Positions 36,546-45,121 of a stretch of 54,579 nucleotides of DNA are shown here, in pieces. The translations under genes were made by a program, and so were the position numbers. A model generated the notes under the pieces. It saw nothing but the letters and a program-made list of their open reading frames with translations, did no database searches and was not told where the DNA came from. Source of the stretch: Myxococcales bacterium (GTDB lineage Bacteria; Myxococcota_A; Bradymonadia; Bradymonadales; Bradymonadaceae); NCBI GenBank assembly GCA_026988815.1, contig JALSKP010000431.1, forward strand, positions 1 through 54,579, written 5' to 3'. Every line of letters begins with the position of its first letter. Within the stretch, counting starts at the first letter, position 1.

Positions 36546-36936
36546 AGGATTGCCGATGAAGAAGCGTTAGGCTATGGCGACGCTTGATCTATGTAAAACG
36601 AATGTCAAGACGTGTCCAGTATCAATACTCATCGTCTCATAACTCTGCCTACAAGATCAGGCTTTTCAAAATAAATCCCGCCGAAAATGATCACACTAGG
36701 GAAGGCCTCAATATTGTTCGAATTATTTATCGCTTTTGGTGTGAGTAAATTAATTGTCCAGGATCAATTCCTTTGGAGAGATATTATCAAATGTTGGGTA
36801 TCTAATTATTGAGGTGTTAAGGCCCATAATTGTAGCGCCCTTGAAAGTAGGGATGTACTTTAGGGCTGGTAGGACCGTTTTGTTTCTCATGGAAATCGGC
36901 GACCGTTGAGCGACATTGATCTTGGCAATTCAACGC
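36546..36936. other. Intergenic region with a solo IS end
   Basis: About 390 bases without a supportable gene. It carries a stray copy of the IS256-type terminal repeat (36778-36813) and an imperfect hairpin (CCCTTGAAAGTA near 36839 with TACTTTAGGG near 36856). Confidence 0.4.
36778..36813 (+). repeat. Solo copy of the IS256-type terminal repeat
   Basis: GATATTATCAAATGTTGGG followed by TATCTAATTATT matches the left end of the adjacent IS element (36937-36970) with about two mismatches over 31 bases, in the same orientation. It is probably the end of an earlier, mostly deleted insertion. Confidence 0.7.
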
Positions 36937-38227
36937 GAGATATTGTCAAATGTTGGGGATCTAATTAATTAAGCGGCATCTCCATTTTTGTAAACTTCAT
37001 TGCTTAATACTTCCTTAACTAAATGTGGTGCGCTGATTTTCCTCCATCGTTTTTCGGCCATGTCCAAGAGCTTAAAAACCATCATCAACGCTTTGATTCG
37101 ACTTCCCTACCCTTTAGTAACCCGTTGATGCAATCGTACCGTCGCAAACGCAGAGCGCGCAGCCTACCCTTGGGGTATTCGATCGCATTTGTACTTTGAA
37201 TATGTTTCCAATGCGCAGCTGGAAAGTCGAAAAAGGCAAATAGTCGGTCGAGGTTTTTAGTAAGGTTGTTTACGGATTTGGGATATTTGTCTTCGTACAT
37301 TTCGTTGAGGTCGTGGATCGATTCTTCAGCATCTTTCTTCGACTCGGGGGCCATGATTTCATGCGCCCTGAAAGAAGTGCCCTCGGGGTGCAACATTTGC
37401 TTGGCTCGAGGCTGACTACGTTTGGGGAGTTTATCCAAAACATTTCCCAATTTGTGCACCCAGCATCGCTGTTGTTGGCCAAACATCTCGGACCGCTAAG
37501 CCCAAAGCTCCGTCTCCGATAGCCAATTTTCGAGGTTCTAAATCGCGTCGTTTTAGGTCGCGTAAAAGGTCTGACCAGCTTTCACTGCTTTCTCGAAACC
37601 GTCCTCGACTGCGATCAACTCTTTGCTTCCATCTTCGCGAGCCCCCATCAACACCAGGGTACAAAGCCTTTCCAAACGAACCCTAAAATAGATACCATCT
37701 GCCCAAATATAGACGAATTGTTTTCCCTCAAATCGTTGGTTCTTAAAGGCAGCATATTCGTCCTTCGAAACCTTAGTGAGACGCGATATCGTGGCACTCG
37801 AGCTTGCTACACCCGTTCCAAACAGCGAAGCTAGACCTTCAGACATGGTGCCTTGAGCCTTTGGCGAAAAGGTAAAAATCACCGGGCGATAAACCACGAA
37901 GATAATACAGGAATAACCTCGGCTACATTTGGCGATTTTCGCACGCTCCGAAGGGAAGTCCCATTGGGGGATGTAGGGAGGAAGGATTTTACTCATAAAG
38001 TTTTCGTGCTCTTTCTCGAACTATATTATTCAAAACGGATCTTACTTCAGTCCGTACTTCTTCTTCGTTTTCTGTCAATCTCAATATGGCGCACGTTTGC
38101 CAAGAGCACTTCAAGGCGAACGTATCCTTCCCGATGACAGTCGGGTGTCATTGTTTAATAGTTATTAAACCTAATGTGCTGCTTTTTTTTGATTTTTCAA
38201 CTGATCCCCAACTTTCAGTAATAACGC
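36937..38227 (-). mobile_element. Degenerate IS256-family element with terminal inverted repeats
   Basis: The left end (36937-36961) reads GAGATATTGTCAAATGTTGG then GGATC. The right end (38227-38203, read on -) is GCGTTATTACTGAAAGTTGG then GGATC. Roughly 17 of 25 positions match, including a perfect 10-base inner block. The element is about 1.29 kb, a normal IS256 size, and contains one broken transposase. No obvious target-site duplication was seen. Confidence 0.7.
36969..38151 (-). pseudogene. IS256-family (Mutator-type) transposase pseudogene
   Basis: From ATG 38151 (MTPDCHREGYVRLEVLLANV) the coding sequence shifts frame at least four times. Recognisable blocks are VRSVLNNIVRERARKLYE, GKQFVYIWADGIYFRVRLE, VLMGAREDGSKELIAVEDGF, WSDLLRDLKRRDLEPRKLAI, and QQRCWVHKLGNVLDKLPKRS. 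The last are KYPKSVNNLTKNLDRLFAFF and DFPAAHWKHIQSTNAIE, with the C-terminus KRWRKISAPHLVKEVL ending at 36969. These are the DDE-motif surroundings of IS256 transposases (YVWADGIYF, CWVHKxxNVL, HWxHLRTTNPIES). It is not functional as written. Confidence 0.88.
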
Positions 38228-38295
38228 TTGTTTTAGGTTCTACCAAGATCTAAGACAGAGATTTACAAGAGGTCCAGACGCGCTACAATCAACCT

Positions 38296-40188
38296 ATGAG
38301 TGATTCGTTTTTTAACATACCTGTGCCCGACTATTTATCCGCGTTAATGGAGCGTGAGTCCGACGAAATTGAAACGATCCTAGCCCGTCTCCCCGTTGAG
38401 CAAAAAGATTCGATTACCCAACGCTTGGTGGACTTGGTTGCCCATAAGCAAAAACAAATTGATGGCATGGTGGCCATTGGTTCAGCATTTAGTAACTCTT
38501 TGCGAACCGAAGATTTGCTTCAAGTGATCATGGAAAAAATCACTCTATTAATGCACGCAGAGCGCTCTACTCTTTTTGTTTTAGACGCCGCCAATGACGA
38601 ATTATGGAGCGTGATTAGCCAGGGAATGGGTAATATCGAAATTCGTTTGCAGGTCGGCGAGGGCATCGCTGGCTGGGTCGCAAAAGAGCGTGAGTCGGTC
38701 AATATTTGCGATGTGTATAAACACGAAAAATTCCAAAAATCCTTTGATAACGACAGCGGTTTTGAGACCCGAAATATGCTCTGTCAGCCCGTTTATAGCG
38801 CTGCGTCAAATCCTGTTTCTTTAAGTGGGGCATCTCAAAAAGAAGTCATCGGTGTCGTGCAGGTGCTCAATCGAAAAGATGGCGCCTTCGATGAGGAGGA
38901 TGAATACCTCCTTGCTGCGATTTGTGGGCAGGTCTCCATCGCACTTGAAAATAGTAAACTCTACACCGATATTCTAAAGAAGAATGAATCCCTCAGGGAA
39001 ATGACAACCCAGCTGGCGGCCAAAGTCGACGAGCTTGATTTACTGGTTGAGGTTGAACGCATTGCAAATCAATCGACCTCGATGGATCAAATGATCGGCG
39101 CGCTTATTGAAAAGACCTGCAATGTTTTTCGTTCCGCAGGCGTTTTTCTCACCCTTAGCGATGTGGAAAGCTCCTGCGTTCATCAATTCGTTCCAAGCCT
39201 TGATCCGGTCCCGACCAAACAACGCATTAAAAATAAAGTGTGTATTGGTCAAAACCTTATTCAAAATGTGGAAGGCATGATTTGCCAGTCCGATTCGATT
39301 TCTCCAGAACTCGTTGCCTTGATGCCTTTTACGATTTCCTCTGTCGCGGGCGTCCCGCTTTTCGACGAGATTGAGAACACATGCATCGGTGCCCTTCAGG
39401 CCATCCACACCAACAATTCCGGCGAACAATTTAGCGAAGACGAACTCAAAATTCTCAACATTATTGGCTCACGCATCGTTGCCGTCATTCGAGCCCAAAA
39501 GCAACGAGAAGAAATCGAGAAAAACAATCGTATGGCATCGATGGGGCAAATGCTTTCGGGTATTATCCACGACATTAAAAATCCGATCTCGATCATATCC
39601 GGTTATGTGCAACTGATGGCACGCAATGAGGATATCGAAAAAAGAAAAGCCTTTGCGAAAACGATTAAGAGCCAGTTTGGGCTCCTGGACAAGATGACGA
39701 GGGAACTTCTCGATTACGCGAAAGGGCAAAGCTCTTTATTGCGGACAAAAATTTTTATCGGTGATTTTTTTGACGATTTTGAGGAGCTTCTTTCGATGGA
39801 ACTTTCCTCACGTGGCATCGAGCTCCAACTCGACATTCACTACCGTGGCGTGATCATTGCTGATTCCTCAAAATTACAACGTAGTATTTTGAACCTTGCT
39901 AGAAATGCCGCTGACTCCATGCCCGAAGGTGGAACATTTTCTATTCGTGTTGAAGAAGATGGAGATGATATTGTGTTCCAATTCCAAGATTCGGGTCAGG
40001 GGATTCCCCTCGAGATTCGAGAAAAATTATTCGACGATTTCGTGACTTCTGGAAAAAAGAACGGCACCGGACTTGGACTTGCGATCGTGAAAAAAATTGT
40101 TGAAGAACATCAAGCAAGCATTTCCTTTGAAAGTGTACTCAATAAGGGCACTACCTTTTTCATCCGTCTTCCCAAAGGTCTTTCATGA
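38296..40188 (+). CDS. GAF-domain sensor histidine kinase
   Basis: Soluble 630-residue kinase with no membrane helix or signal peptide. The first GAF domain spans about residues 65-220 (STLFVLDAANDELWSVISQG, VGEGIAGWVAKERESVNICD). A coiled segment follows (225-255), then a second GAF domain (about 255-400). The kinase core has phospho-acceptor His425 in SGIIHDIKNPISIISGY, N box NLARNAADSMPEGG, and G boxes DSGQGIPLEIREKLF and GTGLGLAIVKK. No receiver or response regulator is adjacent, so its partner is elsewhere. It overlaps the lipoprotein gene by 4 bases, hinting at a shared pathway. The promoter region contains the right end of the IS256 remnant. Confidence 0.9.
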   Translation: MSDSFFNIPVPDYLSALMERESDEIETILARLPVEQKDSITQRLVDLVAHKQKQIDGMVAIGSAFSNSLRTEDLLQVIMEKITLLMHAERSTLFVLDAANDELWSVISQGMGNIEIRLQVGEGIAGWVAKERESVNICDVYKHEKFQKSFDNDSGFETRNMLCQPVYSAASNPVSLSGASQKEVIGVVQVLNRKDGAFDEEDEYLLAAICGQVSIALENSKLYTDILKKNESLREMTTQLAAKVDELDLLVEVERIANQSTSMDQMIGALIEKTCNVFRSAGVFLTLSDVESSCVHQFVPSLDPVPTKQRIKNKVCIGQNLIQNVEGMICQSDSISPELVALMPFTISSVAGVPLFDEIENTCIGALQAIHTNNSGEQFSEDELKILNIIGSRIVAVIRAQKQREEIEKNNRMASMGQMLSGIIHDIKNPISIISGYVQLMARNEDIEKRKAFAKTIKSQFGLLDKMTRELLDYAKGQSSLLRTKIFIGDFFDDFEELLSMELSSRGIELQLDIHYRGVIIADSSKLQRSILNLARNAADSMPEGGTFSIRVEEDGDDIVFQFQDSGQGIPLEIREKLFDDFVTSGKKNGTGLGLAIVKKIVEEHQASISFESVLNKGTTFFIRLPKGLS

Positions 40189-41093
40189 AACCTCTTAACG
40201 TTTTTCTTCTCCTCTTTTTTCTTGTTCTCAGTGCCTGCGACGAAACGAGGGAAAAGCAGGAACCTGTTCGCTCGCCGGTTGTCGAGGAAGTGAAGAAAGG
40301 CGCCGAAAAAGTACCCCAAAAAAAGGTTGAAATCGAGGTTGAAGTTCGTCGTGAAATCACAGATCCGAATGCGTTAAAACGTGGAAGCGATGAGCAAATC
40401 CAACTTTTGGTCCAGGCAAAATCCGCTTTATTTAACGATGATTGGGATAAGGCAGATGCTATTTTTGAAAAAATAGTAAAAACGGAGCCTTTATCCGGCG
40501 AAAAAATCACAGCCTATATTGCGCTCGCCAATAGCTACCGCGATTCTAAGAAACCCAAAAAAGCAGTCGCCTTGCTCAAGGAGCTTTCCCTCTTAGGGGA
40601 AAAGATAGCCGAAGTTCAATTCGTCCTTGCAAGGTCTTACGCAGAGCTTGGAGAGAGTACGGCATCCATCAAAGCCTACGAATATACGATAAAAATTCAA
40701 CCCGATTATTTACAAGCTATCGTCGAATTGGCAGGCGCCTATTTAAAGGCGGGTCGAAAAGAAGAATCCGAAAAAATGTTTTATGAGTATGAGAAGAAAA
40801 TTCACAATTACTCAAAAGTCCTAGAGTCGGACGTGGCGACGAAAGAAGAACAATTGCAGGTGATTGATGTCTTCAATTTCCTCGACGATGAGCGCGCGAA
40901 TAAAGCCATCGTGCATGCGTTGGGTTCTCGATACCCAGACGTTCGCGAATCGGCAATTTCCCTCGTTCGAGATTTTCGTTTGAGCGATTCTAAAATCGTG
41001 TTGGATAAGTTAAAACAAATTAAAGATGAAGATCCCGATTTGCGGGTTCGCATGATGGCAAAAGATGCGATTCTGCTCATCGGAAAAAAATAA
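40185..41093 (+). CDS. TPR/HEAT-repeat lipoprotein
   Basis: A lipoprotein signal ([16 protein letters not shown], lipobox LSAC, +2 Asp) is followed by a charged linker and at least three TPR units from about residue 85. Examples are [40 protein letters not shown] and [20 protein letters not shown]. The last ~80 residues resemble HEAT-like repeats ([30 protein letters not shown]). It is made from a transcript coupled to the histidine kinase by a 4-base overlap. Asp at +2 would argue for inner-membrane retention by the E. coli rule, which may not hold here. Confidence 0.82.
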   Translation: MKPLNVFLLLFFLVLSACDETREKQEPVRSPVVEEVKKGAEKVPQKKVEIEVEVRREITDPNALKRGSDEQIQLLVQAKSALFNDDWDKADAIFEKIVKTEPLSGEKITAYIALANSYRDSKKPKKAVALLKELSLLGEKIAEVQFVLARSYAELGESTASIKAYEYTIKIQPDYLQAIVELAGAYLKAGRKEESEKMFYEYEKKIHNYSKVLESDVATKEEQLQVIDVFNFLDDERANKAIVHALGSRYPDVRESAISLVRDFRLSDSKIVLDKLKQIKDEDPDLRVRMMAKDAILLIGKK

Positions 41094-41107
41094 GCAGTGG
41101 CAATAAA

Positions 41108-42511
41108 ATGAAAGAATATGATGTAATTGTTCTAGGGAGTGGACCGGGTGGCGAGGGCGCGGCGATGACCTGCGCGAAGGCCGGTAAATCGGTTGCCATT
41201 ATCGATAAAAGCGAAGAGGTCGGCGGAGGATGTGTGCACTGGGGAACGATTCCCTCAAAGACCCTTCGTCATATGATTTGGCGATATCAGATGATGAAAC
41301 AAGATCCCATTTTCTCGACGTGGGGAAAGGAAATCGAATTTCAAGATTTGGTCGATCGCGCCAAGACCGTCATCACCAAACAATCCAATATGAGAAGCGC
41401 GTTTTACGATCGTAATAAAGTGGATTTTTACGATGGTCATGGGTCCTTTATCGACGCCCATAAAATTGCCGTGAAAGGCCCCCACGGCAGCGAAATTATC
41501 ACCGGTAAAAAAATCGTTATTGCGGTCGGGACACGTCCTTATCGACCCGCTAATATCGATTTTACAGATCCTCGAATTCGAGATTCAAATACTATTTTAT
41601 CTCTTCCCGAAACGCCCTCGTCGATAACGATCTACGGGGCAGGTGTTATCGGATGTGAGTACGCTTCTATTTTTCGCGCCTTGGGTTGTAAGGTAAATTT
41701 AGTAAACACACGTGATAAATTATTGTCCTTTCTGGACGATGAAATCGTCGATGCGCTTTCCTATCATCTTCGTGATAACGGGGTTCTTATCCGTCATAAT
41801 GAGGTTTACGATAAGGTAGAGACTAGCGAAGATTGCGTGGTCCTGCATTCTAAATCTGGCAAGCAATTAAAGAGCGAATACTTCCTTTGGGCCAACGGAC
41901 GAACCGGAAATACGGATACTCTCAATCTCTCCGCGATCGATTTGGAAGCCAACTCTCGCCAACAACTCAAGGTGAATGAGAACTATCAAATTATCAAAGG
42001 TGACGATGACGCCACCACGCTGGATCACATTTACGCGGTTGGCGATGTTATCGGTTTTCCAGGACTCGCCAGCGCCAGTTACGATCAAGGTCGATTTGCG
42101 GCAACCCATATTGTCGATGGATGTTGTGACCGACGTTTGGTGGATAATATTCCCTCGGGCATTTATACCATTCCCGAGATTAGTTCGATCGGTCCGACCG
42201 AGGCCGAGCTCACCGAGCAACGCGTGCCTTATGAAGTCGGTCATGCGATGTTTCGAAGCCTTGCCCGTGCCCAAATTGTTGACGTTCGTGTGGGGATGTT
42301 AAAAATTCTATTCCACCGAGAGACCTTTGAAATCCTAGGCATTCATTGTTTTGGGTATCAGGCCGCCGAGATTATTCACATCGGTCAGGCGATTATGTCG
42401 CAAGAGGGCGCCGGAAACGATTTACGTTATTTCGTCAACACGACCTTCAATTATCCGACGATGGCTGAAGCTTACCGTGTGGCCGCCTACAATGGTCTAA
42501 ATAGATTGTAG
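41108..42511 (+). CDS. sthA: Soluble pyridine nucleotide transhydrogenase
   Basis: FAD-dependent enzyme that exchanges electrons between NADPH and NAD+. The FAD loop is [16 protein letters not shown]. The redox-active position reads [18 protein letters not shown], where the second Cys of the disulphide reductase motif is replaced by Thr as in SthA. The second Rossmann loop is [20 protein letters not shown], and [20 protein letters not shown] is typical. Length 467 is normal. It follows the lipoprotein gene by 14 bases and may share its transcript. Confidence 0.92.
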   Translation: MKEYDVIVLGSGPGGEGAAMTCAKAGKSVAIIDKSEEVGGGCVHWGTIPSKTLRHMIWRYQMMKQDPIFSTWGKEIEFQDLVDRAKTVITKQSNMRSAFYDRNKVDFYDGHGSFIDAHKIAVKGPHGSEIITGKKIVIAVGTRPYRPANIDFTDPRIRDSNTILSLPETPSSITIYGAGVIGCEYASIFRALGCKVNLVNTRDKLLSFLDDEIVDALSYHLRDNGVLIRHNEVYDKVETSEDCVVLHSKSGKQLKSEYFLWANGRTGNTDTLNLSAIDLEANSRQQLKVNENYQIIKGDDDATTLDHIYAVGDVIGFPGLASASYDQGRFAATHIVDGCCDRRLVDNIPSGIYTIPEISSIGPTEAELTEQRVPYEVGHAMFRSLARAQIVDVRVGMLKILFHRETFEILGIHCFGYQAAEIIHIGQAIMSQEGAGNDLRYFVNTTFNYPTMAEAYRVAAYNGLNRL

Positions 42512-42517
42512 TCTATT

Positions 42518-43517
42518 TTACTTTTTTATTTCGATGAGGATTTTACCAAAGTGCTTGCCGCCTTCCATATGTCTAAAGGCATCGATGGCGTTTTCAAAAG
42601 AAAATCGGTCGCTGATAACAGGCCGAATATCGGTTCTTTCAAGATGTGAAATAAGCTCTTTCTTTATGACCCACGATGATGCCTTGGATGCGAATTTGGC
42701 GCATGAGTATGGGAATGAGATTCACCTCGCTTTGCACACCCGATAGAACGCCAATCATGGCAATCGTCCCGCCGACGCAAACGGCCTTTAACGATTGCTC
42801 CAAGGTTCCCGCACCTCCGACTTCAACGACGATATCCACGCCCACACCATTGGTAAGCGTCTTTACTTCTTTTCCCCAGTCTTTGTTGCTCCGATAGTTA
42901 ATAAGTTCATCGGCGCCCAAGGCCTTGAGTCGCTCTAGTTTTTTATCCGAACTTGAGGTCGCAATAACGCGCGCGCCTAAACTTTTGGCAAGTTGAAGGG
43001 CGGCGATTGAAACGCCCCCGCTTCCTTGAACGAGAACACTATCGAGTTTATCTCCGCTTTTTAGCGCTGACCACGCGCTAAGGGTTGCACAGGGCAAGGT
43101 CGACGCTTGGGCCAGGGTCCAGTTTTTCGGGGGTCGCAGAAGGGCGCGTTCTGGTAGGACCATCGATTCGCGAAGCGTGCCATCGAGCGGGCCTCCCAAG
43201 GTTTGGGAAAGTTTTTCTTTCGTCGGAAGTCCCGTTTCGTAGTTGGAAAAAAAACTGGGAATAGCGACATCGCCGACCTTCCACGCTTTCACAGCAGAAC
43301 CGATTTCGATGATCGTTCCGGCAGCGTCCGAACACGGAATGAGGGGTAAGGGCTGGCGAGGATTATAGAGTCCTTTTACCATCAATAGATCTCGAAAATT
43401 TAGTGAAATGGAGTCGATTTCCAACCGAACCTCGTCCTCCCCTAAGGGCAGGCGATCACGTTCTGCGCGTTTCAAATTATTTACTCCAAATTCGCTTTCG
43501 ATCTGATAGATTTGCAT
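42518..43517 (-). pseudogene. Zinc-type alcohol dehydrogenase/quinone reductase, frameshifted
   Basis: MDR-superfamily oxidoreductase using NADPH. ATG 43517 (MQIYQIESEFGVNNL) is favoured over the upstream in-frame ATG. SLNFRDLLMVKGLYN and IPCSDAAGTIIEIGSAVKAW are typical of the zinc-free NADP-dependent group, with Rossmann loop VLVQGSGGVSIAALQLAKSL. One extra A in the run near 42657-42665 shifts the frame after GIIVGHKE and stops at 42639. In the other frame the family C-terminus continues ELISHLERTDIRPVISDRFS and GGKHFGKILIEIKK to 42518. Either a recent mutation or a base-call error. Confidence 0.8.
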
Positions 43518-43554
43518 GATAAACCTGAGTGTCCTGAGAAATTTGGAAATTATC

Positions 43555-44925
43555 ATGAACCCATCCATCCCAAAAGAACCAACGGCCGAAGAGCCACTAA
43601 TTGTTGCCGGCGCCGGTTTGGCGGGCTCCTTGATGGCGCTTTATCTAGCGCGACGGGGTTATTATGTTGATATTTACGAACGCCGTCCCGACTCTCGAGA
43701 TGCCGAATTTCTTGGCGGTCGCAGCATCAACTTGGCCCTGTCGACGCGCGGATTAAACGCGCTTGAGGGCGTGGGCTTAAAGGACAAAATTCTTGAAAAA
43801 TGCATTCCGATGCATGGCCGTTTGATCCATAAAATGAATGGCCAGACGGAGCTTCATCCCTACGGAAAAGAGGGTCAGTTTATCAACTCGGTCGAACGTC
43901 GTCATTTAAATGAGGTATTGATGAACGCCGCTGATGCGCACGACCATGTTAATTTTCACTTCGAAAAAAAGGTTGTTAACGTAGCCTTGGCCGATGGTTC
44001 TCCGATGGTTGAGGACATGCAAAGCGGCGAAATTTCAACGGTAAAAACGCGTTATCTTTTTGGCGCTGATGGTGCTTTTTCGGCGGTTCGAGGCGCACTT
44101 CAAAAAACGGGTCGTTTCAATTATGCGCAAGATTATCTATCGCACGCGTATAAAGAGTTAACGATTCCTGCCGGTCCCGATGGAAGCTGGCTCATGGAAA
44201 AAAACGCTCTTCATATTTGGCCTCGCCATGACTTTATGTTGATAGCCTTACCCAATTTGGATGGCTCATTCACGGTCACTTTGTTTCTTGCTTATGAGGG
44301 TGAGCATAGTTTTTCAAAGTTGCGCAGTGAAGGCGCGGCGATCGCGTTTTTTGATACCTTTTTTAAAGACGCGCTAAAATTGATGCCAAATTTCGAGAAG
44401 GATTTTTTCGACAATCCAAGGGGTGATTTGGTGACGATTAAATGCTCACCTTTTCATTATACAGATCAAGTGCTTTTGATCGGAGACGCGGCGCACGCTG
44501 TGGTTCCTTTTTATGGCCAGGGTATGAATGCCTCTTTTGAAGATTGTTTTTTAGTTGATCGCTTACTCGATTCTCTGGCTCCAGATTGGGGCGAACTTGG
44601 GCGACAGTTTTCCAAAGAGCGCAAAGCCGATGCGCATGCGATTGCAGATTTAGCGATCTACAACTTTTTAGAAATGCGCTCGAAGGTCTCTAATAAGAAT
44701 TTCCTTTTGAAGAAAAAAGTCGACAAGCAATTGCATAAGTGGTTCCCCAAAAAATGGATTCCGCTCTATAGCATGGTCACCTTTTCGAATATTCCTTATG
44801 CTCAAGCGCGCGAGCGAGCGACACGTCAGGATAAAATTCTACGTAAGGCGGGCTGGCTTATTTTCCTTCTTATCGCGTTCTTCTTTTTTAGCGCAATCGT
44901 TTTCGGCCGCACGTTTTTGCTCTAG
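43555..44925 (+). CDS. kmo: Kynurenine 3-monooxygenase
   Basis: FAD hydroxylase that converts kynurenine to 3-hydroxykynurenine. The FAD loop is LIVAGAGLAGSLMALYLARR. GGRSINLALSTRGLNAL is a family-diagnostic string. VERRHLNEVLM and the DG/GD motifs (FGADGAFSAVR; VLLIGDAAHAVVPFYGQGMN then ASFEDC) complete the set. ATG 43555 is used because the frame from 43516 adds a non-family leader. A C-terminal hydrophobic helix (WLIFLLIAFFFFSAIVF) suggests membrane attachment, as in mitochondrial KMO. No other kynurenine-pathway gene is in the window. Divergent from the dehydrogenase. Confidence 0.9.
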   Translation: MNPSIPKEPTAEEPLIVAGAGLAGSLMALYLARRGYYVDIYERRPDSRDAEFLGGRSINLALSTRGLNALEGVGLKDKILEKCIPMHGRLIHKMNGQTELHPYGKEGQFINSVERRHLNEVLMNAADAHDHVNFHFEKKVVNVALADGSPMVEDMQSGEISTVKTRYLFGADGAFSAVRGALQKTGRFNYAQDYLSHAYKELTIPAGPDGSWLMEKNALHIWPRHDFMLIALPNLDGSFTVTLFLAYEGEHSFSKLRSEGAAIAFFDTFFKDALKLMPNFEKDFFDNPRGDLVTIKCSPFHYTDQVLLIGDAAHAVVPFYGQGMNASFEDCFLVDRLLDSLAPDWGELGRQFSKERKADAHAIADLAIYNFLEMRSKVSNKNFLLKKKVDKQLHKWFPKKWIPLYSMVTFSNIPYAQARERATRQDKILRKAGWLIFLLIAFFFFSAIVFGRTFLL

Positions 44926-45021
44926 AACAAACACCCTACGTAAAAAGCACAGGTATTTTAGGCGTTCGCAACTGGGCTACAATTGAATTCGTGTCTCTTT
45001 GGCATTGTAAATATTAGGACG

Positions 45022-45080
45022 ACTTGGCTTTTAAACATCTGAAACAACGAAGGCATATGTCTATTGGTTTCCTTGGTCAG
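45022..45080 (-). repeat. Inverted copy of the 49.6-kb promoter-region repeat
   Basis: Read on -, this 59-base segment is nearly identical to 49551-49610 on + (about 52 of 56 aligned bases), including GCCTTCGTTGTTTCAGATGT. Here the -35 and -10 like hexamers are degraded. It lies just past the end of the first receptor gene, pointing away from it toward kmo. Confidence 0.85.
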
Positions 45081-45121
45081 AAATACTTTTTTTTTTCAGA
45101 GCGTGGTTCAAGTGACCAGGA

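Noticed and set aside
45087-45096. Run of T as a terminator for kmo
   Set aside because: No stable hairpin directly precedes it.
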